A stretch of 5,409 nt of DNA from contig CACYDL010000215.1 in the NCBI GenBank assembly GCA_902773195.1, positions 1 to 5,409 on the forward strand. The letters are read 5' to 3'. Made by a program: the position numbers and the translations under genes. The stretch comes from an uncultured Lachnospiraceae bacterium (lineage in GTDB: Bacteria; Bacillota_A; Clostridia; Lachnospirales; Lachnospiraceae). Every line of letters starts with the position of its first letter. The first letter of the stretch is position 1. A model generated the notes under the pieces. That model did no database searches, had not been told where the DNA came from, and saw only the letters and a program-made list of their open reading frames with translations. Positions 1 to 5,259 of the stretch are shown here, one piece after another.

Positions 1-33
1 GACGCGGCCAGAGAAGCAGGCCTTGAATTCTAA
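1..33 (+). CDS. rplR: Large-subunit ribosomal protein L18 (uL18), 3' end only
   Basis: The window opens in frame with the last ten codons of a gene, reading [10 protein letters not shown] and then TAA at 31-33. This matches the usual L18 C-terminus (…[13 protein letters not shown]), and L18 is the gene that normally precedes rpsE in the spc operon. L18 binds 5S rRNA in the central protuberance of the 50S subunit. Only the tail is present, so nothing can be said about the rest of the protein. The identification rests on the short C-terminal signature together with gene order. The next gene starts 17 bases after the stop. Confidence 0.85.
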   Translation, partial: DAAREAGLEF

Positions 34-50
34 GGGGAAAGGAAAAGCAC

Positions 51-569
51 ATGAGAGCAAACGAGGATAGAAGAAGAGATAAAGAAGATAACGGCATGGA
101 AGACAGAGTCGTTGCGATCAAGCGTGTTACGAAGGTCGTCAAGGGCGGTCGCAACATGCGGTTCTCGGCTCTGGTGGTAGTCGGAGACGGCAACGGCCAT
201 GTGGGCGCCGGACTCGGAAAGGCTGCTGAAATTCCGGAAGCCATCCGCAAGGGCAAGGAAGACGCTCAGAAGAACATGATCACCGTCGCCAGGACAGACT
301 TCGGCAGCATCACGTATGACAACCTCGGCAAATACGGCGGCGCGTCCGTTCTCCTCAAGAGAGCTCCGGAAGGTACCGGCGTTATCGCCGGAGGTCCCGC
401 CCGTGCCGTCATCGAGCTTGCCGGCATCAGGAACATCCGTACGAAGTCTCTTGGCTCCAACAATAAGCAGAATGTCGTGTTCGCTACGCTTGCGGGTCTT
501 AAGGAGATCAAAACTCCCGAGGAAATCGCCCGTCTTCGCGGCAAGACCGTCGCAGAGATCCTGAAGTAA
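51..569 (+). CDS. rpsE: Small-subunit ribosomal protein S5 (uS5)
   Basis: This is a 172-residue protein, close to the usual 160-170 for bacterial S5. It sits at the back of the 30S subunit near the decoding site and affects translational fidelity. The N-terminal double-stranded-RNA-binding-like S5 domain covers about residues 18-81, with the hallmark VVKGGRN (29-35) followed by [17 protein letters not shown] (42-58). The loop around 29-34 is where spectinomycin-resistance changes map in other bacteria; here it looks wild-type. The C-terminal domain runs from about 93 to 165 ([20 protein letters not shown] and following). The start at 51 is preferred because AAAGGA (38-43) lies 7 bases upstream. 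A second in-frame ATG at 96 (MEDRVV) would remove a charged tail, [14 protein letters not shown], but has a poorer binding site. That N-terminal tail is expected to vary between lineages. The gene lies within the spc operon, 13 bases before rpmD. Confidence 0.98.
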   Translation: MRANEDRRRDKEDNGMEDRVVAIKRVTKVVKGGRNMRFSALVVVGDGNGHVGAGLGKAAEIPEAIRKGKEDAQKNMITVARTDFGSITYDNLGKYGGASVLLKRAPEGTGVIAGGPARAVIELAGIRNIRTKSLGSNNKQNVVFATLAGLKEIKTPEEIARLRGKTVAEILK

Positions 570-582
570 GGAGGCAGAGAAT

Positions 583-777
583 ATGGCAGAGAAAAAGTTA
601 AAAATCACGCTTGTAAAATCTACGATCGGCGTTGTCCCGAAGAACAAGAAGGTCGTTGACTCCATGGGCTTCCACAAGCTCGGCTCCAGCGTCATCCTTC
701 CGGACAATGCCTCGACGCGCGGCCAGCTCGCGAAGATCGGCTATCTGGTCAACGTCGAAGAAGTCGAAGTCGAATAA
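583..777 (+). CDS. rpmD: Large-subunit ribosomal protein L30 (uL30)
   Basis: This is a 64-residue protein, slightly longer than the usual ~60, with a short acidic end (EEVEVE). It carries the complete L30 pattern: a first beta strand [11 protein letters not shown] (6-16), a basic helix with [15 protein letters not shown] (20-34), and a C-terminal part [15 protein letters not shown] (46-60). L30 is a peripheral 50S protein with a ferredoxin-like fold that contacts 23S rRNA. A strong ribosome binding site, AAGGAGG at 568-574, overlaps the rpsE stop codon and lies 8 bases before the ATG, so translation is probably coupled to rpsE. The gene is dispensable or missing in some bacteria; here it is intact and in its normal place between rpsE and rplO. 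Confidence 0.97.
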   Translation: MAEKKLKITLVKSTIGVVPKNKKVVDSMGFHKLGSSVILPDNASTRGQLAKIGYLVNVEEVEVE

Positions 778-790
778 GGGAGGTGCCAGT

Positions 791-1231
791 ATGGATTTAT
801 CGAATTTATCCCCGGCCGAAGGTTCCAAGACGAGCAACAACTTCCGCCGCGGGCGCGGACACGGATCCGGCAACGGAAAGACCGCAGGCAAGGGACACAA
901 GGGTCAGAAGGCCCGTTCCGGCGCACCCAGACCGGGTTTTGAAGGCGGCCAGATGCCTCTCTACAGACGTCTTCCGAAGAGAGGCTTCACAGACAGAAAT
1001 TCCAAGGTGATCACGGCGATCAACGTCGATGCGCTGAACCGCTTCGAGGACGGCGAGGAAGTCACGCCTGAGATCCTTCTCGAGAGACGCGTCGTCTCCA
1101 AGATCGTTGACGGAGTCAAGATCCTGGGCGGCGGCGAGCTCACAAAGAAGCTCAGCGTGAAGGTCAACGCGGTCAGTGAAAGTGCAAAAGCTAAGATTGA
1201 AGCTGCAGGCGGTACAGTCGAGGTGATCTGA
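791..1231 (+). CDS. rplO: Large-subunit ribosomal protein L15 (uL15)
   Basis: This is a 146-residue protein of normal L15 length. L15 is a late-assembly 50S protein that reaches into 23S rRNA. It starts [13 protein letters not shown], the typical L15 N-terminus, followed by a Gly/Arg/Lys-rich extended arm (about 19-46: [20 protein letters not shown]) that threads into rRNA. A globular part from about 70 onward ends in the usual GGTVEVI. The reading frame is open further upstream to an ATG at 632, but that segment overlaps rpmD in another frame and has no L15 similarity. The start at 791 has GGAGGTG (779-785) five bases upstream, directly after the rpmD stop. The TGA stop (1229-1231) overlaps the secY ATG by one base. 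The last codons also serve as the secY ribosome binding site. Confidence 0.98.
   Translation: MDLSNLSPAEGSKTSNNFRRGRGHGSGNGKTAGKGHKGQKARSGAPRPGFEGGQMPLYRRLPKRGFTDRNSKVITAINVDALNRFEDGEEVTPEILLERRVVSKIVDGVKILGGGELTKKLSVKVNAVSESAKAKIEAAGGTVEVI
1220..1228 (+). promoter_or_regulatory. secY ribosome binding site embedded in the end of rplO
   Basis: GAGGTGATC matches nine consecutive bases of the sequence complementary to the 16S rRNA 3' end (AGAAAGGAGGTGATC). Its GAGG core lies 7 bases before the secY ATG. The same bases encode the last L15 residues (E-V-I), so this site and the TGATG stop/start overlap make translational coupling of secY to rplO very likely. Confidence 0.8.
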
Positions 1232-2547
1232 TGTTTAGAAAATTGATTGACGCATTTCGGGTAAAGGATATAAGAAAAAGGCTTTTCTTCGTTTTCTTAT
1301 GCCTTGTCATCATCCGAATCGGCTCTCAGATCCCTGTTCCGGGAGTGAACTCAAGCTTCTTCAAGGAATGGTTCCAGGAGCACGCCGGGGACGCGTTCAA
1401 CTTCTTTGACGCGTTCACCGGAGGATCCTTCTCCAGTATGTCCATCCTTGCGCTGTCGATCACTCCGTACATCACGGCGTCCATTATCATCGAGCTGCTG
1501 ACAATCGCGATTCCCGCTCTTGAGGAAATGCAGCGCGACGGCGAAGACGGCAGGAAGAAGATGATTGCCATCACCCGTTATCTCACGGTGGGTCTTTCGC
1601 TGTTTGAGTCCATCGCGATGGCCATCGGCTTCGGCAATCAGGGTCTGATTCCCAACATGAATTTCGGCAAGGCTATGACCGTCGCGGTGAGCCTTACCTG
1701 CGGTTCCTGCTTCCTGATGTGGATCGGTGAGAGAATCACGGAGAAGGGCGTCGGAAACGGTATTTCCATGGTCCTTCTGATCAACATCGTTTCCCGTCTC
1801 CCGCAGGATCTGTCCATGCTTTACCAGAGCTTTATCAAGGGCAAGACCATCGCCAGGGGCGCGCTCGCCGCGCTGATCATCGCCGCCATCATCATCGGCG
1901 TGATCGTCCTGGTCGTCATCCTTGACAGCGCTCAGCGCCACATTCCTGTGCAGTATTCCAAGAAGACCGCGGGCAGGAGAATGATCGGCGGACAGTCGAC
2001 GCACATCCCGCTCAAGATCAACACCGCGGGCGTCATCCCGGTCATCTTCGCGTCCTCGATTCTCTCATTCCCGGGAATCATCGCGACCTTTGCCGGAAAG
2101 TCCAACGCCGGCGGAGCGCTGGGAACCTTCCTCGGAATCCTGAGCCAGAACAACTGGTTTGATTTCACGCACCCGGTCTACAGCATCGGCGTGATCATCT
2201 ACATCGTACTCGTCATCTTCTTCGCGTATTTCTACACTTCCATCACGTTCAATCCGCTGGAAGTCGCGGACAACATGAAGAAGCAGGGCGGCTTCATTCC
2301 GGGCATCCGTCCGGGCAAGCCCACCTCCGAGTACCTCACGAAGATACTGAATTACGTTATCTTCATCGGAGCTGTCGGTCTCGTCATCATTGCGGTCATC
2401 CCGTTCTTCTTCAACGGCGTGTTCCACGCCAGCGTGTCCTTCGGAGGCACCTCGATCATCATCATCGTCGGCGTCCTTCTCGAGACCGTGAAGCAGATCG
2501 AATCCATGATGGTAGTCCGCAATTACAAGGGATTCCTCAGCGAGTAA
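1231..2547 (+). CDS. secY: Sec translocon channel subunit SecY
   Basis: This 438-residue inner-membrane protein forms the protein-conducting channel with SecE and SecG, and works with SecA and the ribosome. Ten hydrophobic segments can be read at about 17-35, 69-96, 114-135, 148-166, 174-192, 208-231, 263-288, 316-337, 371-392 and 402-421, the standard SecY topology. Family signatures are present: the plug region after IPVPGVN (34-40), GVGNGIS (173-179), [12 protein letters not shown] (263-274), and the long cytoplasmic C5 loop with [22 protein letters not shown] (341-362). That loop includes the conserved Arg360, equivalent by position to the functionally critical loop arginine of E. coli SecY. 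The C-terminus NYKGFLSE is normal. Start, length and motifs show an intact gene with no frameshift. It overlaps rplO by one base and is followed by a 118-base gap before adk that contains two hairpins. Confidence 0.99.
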   Translation: MFRKLIDAFRVKDIRKRLFFVFLCLVIIRIGSQIPVPGVNSSFFKEWFQEHAGDAFNFFDAFTGGSFSSMSILALSITPYITASIIIELLTIAIPALEEMQRDGEDGRKKMIAITRYLTVGLSLFESIAMAIGFGNQGLIPNMNFGKAMTVAVSLTCGSCFLMWIGERITEKGVGNGISMVLLINIVSRLPQDLSMLYQSFIKGKTIARGALAALIIAAIIIGVIVLVVILDSAQRHIPVQYSKKTAGRRMIGGQSTHIPLKINTAGVIPVIFASSILSFPGIIATFAGKSNAGGALGTFLGILSQNNWFDFTHPVYSIGVIIYIVLVIFFAYFYTSITFNPLEVADNMKKQGGFIPGIRPGKPTSEYLTKILNYVIFIGAVGLVIIAVIPFFFNGVFHASVSFGGTSIIIIVGVLLETVKQIESMMVVRNYKGFLSE

Positions 2548-2566
2548 AAGAGAGTACAGGCATACA

Positions 2567-2610
2567 GGGGAAGGTCCGGGCCGCGCCGGTGCGCGGGCCG
2601 GGCATTCCCT
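2567..2610 (+). other. Long GC-rich hairpin in the secY-adk gap
   Basis: Bases 2574-2586 pair with 2591-2603 around a CGGT loop (2587-2590), with a single G·G mismatch. After a G·A mismatch (2573/2604) the stem continues with GGGGAA (2567-2572) pairing with TTCCCT (2605-2610). The total is about 18 pairs, mostly G-C. There is no T-run directly after it, so it is not a standard intrinsic terminator. It may protect or separate the secY and adk parts of the message or act as an RNase site. The structure was read by eye; its function is inferred. Confidence 0.6.
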
Positions 2611-2630
2611 TCATGCGTATGGAAGGTTTT
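2608..2630 (+). terminator. Weak terminator- or attenuator-like hairpin before adk
   Basis: CCTT (2608-2611) pairs with AAGG (2623-2626). After a bulged G at 2622, CAT (2612-2614) pairs with ATG (2619-2621) around a GCGT loop, and TTTT (2627-2630) follows at once. It shares 2608-2610 with the outer stem of the larger hairpin, so the two cannot both form fully. The stem is modest and the T-run is only four bases, so at best this is a partial terminator that would trim expression of adk and later genes. Confidence 0.3.
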
Positions 2631-2665
2631 CATCAACTGCGTCATTTTCTGAAAGGAGGACGGCC

Positions 2666-3310
2666 ATGAGACTGATCATGCTCGGAGCGCCCGGAGCGGG
2701 CAAGGGAACCCAGGCGAAGCGCGTCGCGGAGAAATACGGCATTCCGCATATCTCCACCGGCGACATCTTCAGGGCCAATATCAAGAACGGAACGGAGCTC
2801 GGCATGAAGGCAAAGAGCTACATGGACGCCGGCGCGCTGGTTCCGGATGAGCTGGTGTGCGACCTCGTCGCCGACAGAATCGCTCAGGAGGACTGCGCGA
2901 AGGGCTATATCCTCGACGGCTTCCCCCGCACGATTCCCCAGGCGGAGGCCCTCGACCGGGCGGCGGACAGGCTGGGAGCTCCCGTCGACTACGCGGTGGA
3001 CATCGAGGTTCCCGATGAGAACATCGTGTCCCGCATGGGCGGAAGACGCGCCTGCGTGGGCTGCGGGGCGACCTATCACATCACCTTCAATCCCACGAAG
3101 ACCGAGGGGATCTGCGACGTCTGCGGCGGCGAACTCATTCTCAGGGACGACGACAAGCCCGAGACGGTTCAGAAGAGGCTCAACGTCTATCACGAGCAGA
3201 CCCAGCCGCTGATCGACTATTATAAGAATAAAGGCATCCTCGTCGAAGTGGACGGAACCCTCGGCATGGATGACGTGTTCGCGGCCATCGTCGGGAAACT
3301 CGGTGAGTAA
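2666..3310 (+). CDS. adk: Adenylate kinase (zinc-binding LID type)
   Basis: This 214-residue cytosolic enzyme catalyses ATP + AMP = 2 ADP and so sets the adenylate balance. The P-loop is [10 protein letters not shown] (7-16). The AMP-binding segment follows with STGDIFR (30-36), and DGFPRT (84-89) supplies the catalytic/AMP-contacting arginine. The LID domain (about 124-161) has two CxxC pairs, Cys130/Cys133 and Cys150/Cys153, the structural zinc site typical of Gram-positive adenylate kinases and absent from the E. coli enzyme. The arginine-bearing [13 protein letters not shown] (170-182) and the C-terminal helix complete the family. Length and motifs indicate a full, active enzyme. GAAAGGAGG (2651-2659) is a strong ribosome binding site 6 bases before the ATG, which fits independent translation after the secY gap. 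The stop is 3 bases before map. Confidence 0.99.
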   Translation: MRLIMLGAPGAGKGTQAKRVAEKYGIPHISTGDIFRANIKNGTELGMKAKSYMDAGALVPDELVCDLVADRIAQEDCAKGYILDGFPRTIPQAEALDRAADRLGAPVDYAVDIEVPDENIVSRMGGRRACVGCGATYHITFNPTKTEGICDVCGGELILRDDDKPETVQKRLNVYHEQTQPLIDYYKNKGILVEVDGTLGMDDVFAAIVGKLGE

Positions 3311-3313
3311 ATC

Positions 3314-4078
3314 ATGCCGGTAACAGTGAAATCTCCGCAGGAGATTCGTCTCATGCGGGAATCCGGACATAAGCTTGAGCAGGTGCACAACGCCCTCAGG
3401 GATATGATCCGGCCGGGCATTTCCACCGCGGAGATCAACGAACGCGGTGACCGGCTCATCCGTGAGCTGGGAGGTATTCCGAATTTTCTCGATTACGACG
3501 GCTATCCCGCGTCCATCTGCGTCTCGGTCAACGAGGAGGTCGTGCACGGCATCCCGTCTCCGGACAGGATACTCCGGGAGGGGGACATCGTCTCCCTGGA
3601 CGCAGGCCTGATCTGGAAGGGATACCACTCCGACGCCGCCAGGACCTGGTTCGTGGGGGAACCCTCCCCGGAGATCCGGAAGCTGGTCGAGGTGACGAAG
3701 CAGTGCTTCTTCGAAGGGATCCGCTTCGCCAGGGCGGGCTGTCATCTCTACGAGATCTCCCGGGCGATCGGCGACTACGCCGGGTCGTTCGGATACGGGG
3801 TCGTGGAGGAGCTCTGCGGCCACGGGATCGGCACCCATCTCCACGAGGATCCGCAGGTTCCGAATTTCAGGCAGAAGGGCAGAGGCCTGCTGCTGGTGCC
3901 GGGCATGACCATTGCGGTCGAACCGATGATCAACCTGGGCACGAAGCGCGTCGACTGGATGGGCGACGGGTGGACAGTGGTGACGGCGGACCGAAAGCCC
4001 TCGGCCCACTACGAGAATACGGTTCTGATCACCGAGGGTGATCCGGAACTTCTTACGGATACGGAAGACAGATTCTGA
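3314..4078 (+). CDS. map: Methionine aminopeptidase, type I
   Basis: This 254-residue cytosolic metalloenzyme removes the initiator methionine from new proteins after deformylation, when the second residue is small. The pita-bread fold ligands are all visible: Asp96 (SLDAG), Asp107 (SDAAR), His170 (CGHGIG), Glu203 (AVEP) and Glu234 (HYENT). The conserved His79 (VVHGIP) and His177 (HLHEDP) are also present. The N-terminus MPVTVKSPQEIRLMRESG is the normal type Ia start, with no zinc-finger extension. The start lies only 3 bases after the adk stop, and its ribosome binding site is weak (GGTGA, 3302-3306, inside the end of adk), so expression probably depends on coupling with adk. The later in-frame ATG at 3353 would cut into the conserved helix and is not favoured. 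No key residue is missing. Confidence 0.98.
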   Translation: MPVTVKSPQEIRLMRESGHKLEQVHNALRDMIRPGISTAEINERGDRLIRELGGIPNFLDYDGYPASICVSVNEEVVHGIPSPDRILREGDIVSLDAGLIWKGYHSDAARTWFVGEPSPEIRKLVEVTKQCFFEGIRFARAGCHLYEISRAIGDYAGSFGYGVVEELCGHGIGTHLHEDPQVPNFRQKGRGLLLVPGMTIAVEPMINLGTKRVDWMGDGWTVVTADRKPSAHYENTVLITEGDPELLTDTEDRF

Positions 4079-4122
4079 ATGCCGGGCAGACCGGAGGATA
4101 ATAACCAGGAGGAAATAAGATT

Positions 4123-4341
4123 ATGTCCAAAGCCGACTCCATCGAAGTCGAAGGCACTGTACTTGAGAAGCTGCCGAACGCCATGTTCAAGGTCCAGCTC
4201 GAGAACAAGCACATCGTTCTCGGGCACATCAGCGGAAGGCTCCGGATGAACTTCATCCGCATCCTTCCCGGCGACAAGGTCACCATCGAGCTCTCACCCT
4301 ACGATCTCAGCAAGGGAAGGATCATCTGGCGCGACAAATGA
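4123..4341 (+). CDS. infA: Translation initiation factor IF-1
   Basis: This 72-residue protein is exactly the length of most bacterial IF-1. It is a single OB-fold (S1-like) RNA-binding protein that occupies the A site of the 30S subunit during initiation and assists IF-2 and IF-3. The pattern is complete: [20 protein letters not shown], then the hallmark [16 protein letters not shown] (38-53) and [13 protein letters not shown] (58-70). A strong AGGAGG (4107-4112) lies 10 bases before the ATG. It follows map by 44 bases. In several Firmicutes a small KOW-domain gene lies between map and infA; none fits here. Downstream lies a promoter/palindrome region before rpmJ, so infA may be the last gene strongly driven from the upstream spc promoter. 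Confidence 0.98.
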   Translation: MSKADSIEVEGTVLEKLPNAMFKVQLENKHIVLGHISGRLRMNFIRILPGDKVTIELSPYDLSKGRIIWRDK

Positions 4342-4368
4342 CGTCCGGAAAGTTTTTACAGATTATAC

Positions 4369-4397
4369 TTGCATTACTGGAAAAAGCGTGATACTAT
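4369..4397 (+). promoter_or_regulatory. Predicted sigma-A-type promoter upstream of rpmJ
   Basis: TTGCAT (4369-4374) as -35 and TACTAT (4392-4397) as -10 are separated by 17 bases. The -10 is preceded by TG one base upstream (4389-4390), an extended -10. The upstream DNA (4350-4368) is AT-rich in this otherwise GC-rich window, as for an UP element. Transcription would start near 4404-4406, some 50 bases before rpmJ, giving rpmJ and the alpha operon their own supply of RNA. The -10 lies inside a palindrome. This is read from consensus only. Confidence 0.6.
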
Positions 4398-4413
4398 TGG
4401 TATTGCGCTTTTT
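4381..4413 (+). terminator. A-tract/T-tract palindrome between infA and rpmJ, possible bidirectional terminator
   Basis: AAAAAGCG (4381-4388) is an exact inverted repeat of CGCTTTTT (4406-4413). The pairing continues inward through two G·T pairs and ATAC/GTAT (4391-4394 with 4400-4403) to a TATTG loop, 14 pairs in all. In RNA reading through from infA this gives a stem whose 3' side ends in five U, as in intrinsic terminators. The stem is only moderately GC-rich, so termination would be partial. RNA started from the overlapping promoter would begin inside the 3' arm and lack the hairpin. Confidence 0.45.
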
Positions 4414-4452
4414 GGCTGTAAGTGCGCCCAAAAATAAGAAAGGAGGACGATC

Positions 4453-4566
4453 ATGAAGGTAAGATCTTCGGTGAAACCGATGTGTGAGAAGTGCAAGGTC
4501 ATCAAGAGAAAAGGATCCATCCGCATTATCTGTGAGAACCCGAAGCACAAGCAGAGACAGGGCTGA
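4453..4566 (+). CDS. rpmJ: Large-subunit ribosomal protein L36 (bL36), zinc-ribbon form
   Basis: This 37-residue protein ([20 protein letters not shown] and following, ending NPKHKQRQG) has the standard L36 length. It is a small zinc-ribbon protein that packs into 23S rRNA late in 50S assembly. The metal ligands Cys11, Cys14, Cys27 and His32 are all present, so this is the zinc-binding type rather than the cysteine-free paralogue that some bacteria make under zinc starvation. AGAAAGGAGG (4437-4446) matches ten bases of the anti-Shine-Dalgarno complement and lies 6 bases before the ATG. The gene stands between a predicted promoter and the long structured leader of rpsM. A short palindrome, CTGACG-GA-CGTCAG (4563-4576), overlaps its stop codon. 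Confidence 0.97.
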   Translation: MKVRSSVKPMCEKCKVIKRKGSIRIICENPKHKQRQG

Positions 4567-4604
4567 CGGACGTCAGGAATACCAAACATTAAGCAAAATA
4601 ACGA

Positions 4605-4841
4605 TCCGGAGAAAGCCGGAACGTTTACTATAGATCCGCCAGCACGGGTTCACAGACGACTCCGGGGCCGATATATAGTGCTTAATACCGGTGCGTCATT
4701 TCACCGGAAAGGCTGCAGCGGCAGACAAATGACGAAACGTATGGCTGCGGCTGGGTTCCGGACCTTACGGGACCCCATTTAGGACACCCTCACGCAGGGG
4801 TATCACTACATATTCATTTGTTTATTCAGGAGGAAACTTGA
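4605..4841 (+). promoter_or_regulatory. Structured 5' leader of the alpha operon (rpsM), candidate ribosomal-protein autoregulatory RNA
   Basis: The 275 bases between rpmJ and rpsM hold no credible gene but many nested complementary segments. There is a small hairpin TCCGG/CCGGA (4605-4609 with 4616-4620). A long arm pairs 4626-4636 with 4670-4680 (one mismatch) and continues as GCC/GGC (4638-4640 with 4666-4668) and CGGG/TCCG (4645-4648 with 4661-4664). Then come hairpin CCGGTG/CACCGG (4688-4693 with 4702-4707), helix 4712-4719 with 4744-4751, hairpin 4753-4760 with 4768-4775 (8 pairs, loop GACCTTA), and hairpin 4786-4790 with 4797-4801. An AT-rich single-stranded stretch leads to the ribosome binding site AGGAGG (4828-4833), 8 bases before the rpsM ATG. 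No helix is followed by a T-run, so control at translation is more likely than attenuation. By position and a pseudoknot-like contact it resembles the S4-binding leaders of alpha operons; this is inference. No small-molecule riboswitch consensus was recognised. Confidence 0.7.
4688..4751 (+). other. Kissing-loop/pseudoknot core in the rpsM leader
   Basis: The 6-bp hairpin CCGGTG/CACCGG (4688-4693 with 4702-4707) exposes exactly the octamer CGTCATTT (4694-4701). Its perfect complement AAATGACG (4727-4734) lies in the 24-base loop closed by GCTGCAGC (4712-4719) pairing with GCTGCGGC (4744-4751, one G·T). The complementarity covers the whole first loop and stops at the helix ends, as expected for a real tertiary contact. 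A competing small hairpin CTGC-AGCG-GCAG (4713-4724) could replace the second helix and turn the kissing contact into a plain pseudoknot. Confidence 0.65.
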
Positions 4842-5210
4842 ATGGCTCGTTTAGCTGGAGTAGATTTACCGAGAGATAAGCGTGTCGAGATCGGGCTTAC
4901 CTATATCTACGGCATCGGCAGGACAACATCCAACCGCATTCTCACGGAAGCGGGCGTGAGCCCGGATACGCGCGTCCGCGATCTGACGGACGACGAAGTC
5001 AGCAGGATCAAGGACGTCATGGACAGGACCTGCATGGTGGAAGGTGATCTTCGCAGACAGGTGGCGATGGATATCAAGAGGCTTCAGGAGATCGGATGCT
5101 ACAGAGGAATCCGTCACAGGAAGGGCCTCCCGGTCCGCGGCCAGAACACGAAGAACAACGCGAGAACCCGCAAGGGACCGAGACGTACCGTCGCGAACAA
5201 GAAGAAGTAA
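4842..5210 (+). CDS. rpsM: Small-subunit ribosomal protein S13 (uS13)
   Basis: This 122-residue protein is normal for S13, which sits in the head of the 30S subunit, contacts L5 and L31 across the subunit interface, and touches the P-site tRNA with its C-terminal tail. [20 protein letters not shown] is the classic N-terminus. The helix-two-turns-helix region with [14 protein letters not shown] (21-34) follows. The basic end contains [20 protein letters not shown] (91-110) and a lysine tail. It is the first gene of the alpha operon (normally rpsM-rpsK-rpsD-rpoA-rplQ). It is preceded by AGGAGG (4828-4833) at 8 bases and by a long structured leader that probably controls its translation. Confidence 0.99.
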   Translation: MARLAGVDLPRDKRVEIGLTYIYGIGRTTSNRILTEAGVSPDTRVRDLTDDEVSRIKDVMDRTCMVEGDLRRQVAMDIKRLQEIGCYRGIRHRKGLPVRGQNTKNNARTRKGPRRTVANKKK

Positions 5211-5259
5211 TCATTCGCCCATTGTAATAGATTAAGAAAGGAAAAGTAGGTTAGTTTTT

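Noticed and set aside
30..707. Minus-strand open frame of 225 codons opposite rpsE and rpmD
   Set aside because: It lies antisense to complete ribosomal protein genes, with no family resemblance and no promoter or ribosome binding site seen for it.
632..790. Upstream in-frame extension of rplO to an ATG at 632
   Set aside because: It would overlap almost all of rpmD in another frame and adds residues unlike L15. The start at 791 has a strong ribosome binding site and the typical L15 N-terminus.
2642..4009. Minus-strand open frame of 455 codons lying opposite adk and map
   Set aside because: It is antisense to two unmistakable, fully conserved enzymes, has no recognisable domain, and is explained by GC-rich codon use on the opposite strand.
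4079..4255. Small open frame starting right after the map stop ([15 protein letters not shown]…)
   Set aside because: It mostly overlaps infA out of frame and turns into low-complexity Ser/Arg-rich translation. There is no KOW motif, so it is not the small gene sometimes found here.
4563..4576. Palindrome CTGACG-GA-CGTCAG at the rpmJ stop as a terminator
   Set aside because: The stem is short (five pairs with a four-base loop) and no T-run follows, so intrinsic termination is unlikely.
4626..4631. TACTAT as a -10 box for a promoter within the rpmJ-rpsM gap
   Set aside because: The bases 16-18 upstream (around 4602-4609, CGATCCGG) do not resemble a -35 box and there is no extended -10 TG. 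The segment is better explained as the 5' side of the long leader helix.
4753..4801. Hairpins at 4753-4775 and 4786-4801 as transcription attenuators
   Set aside because: Neither is followed by a run of T, so a translational or scaffold role within the leader is more likely.
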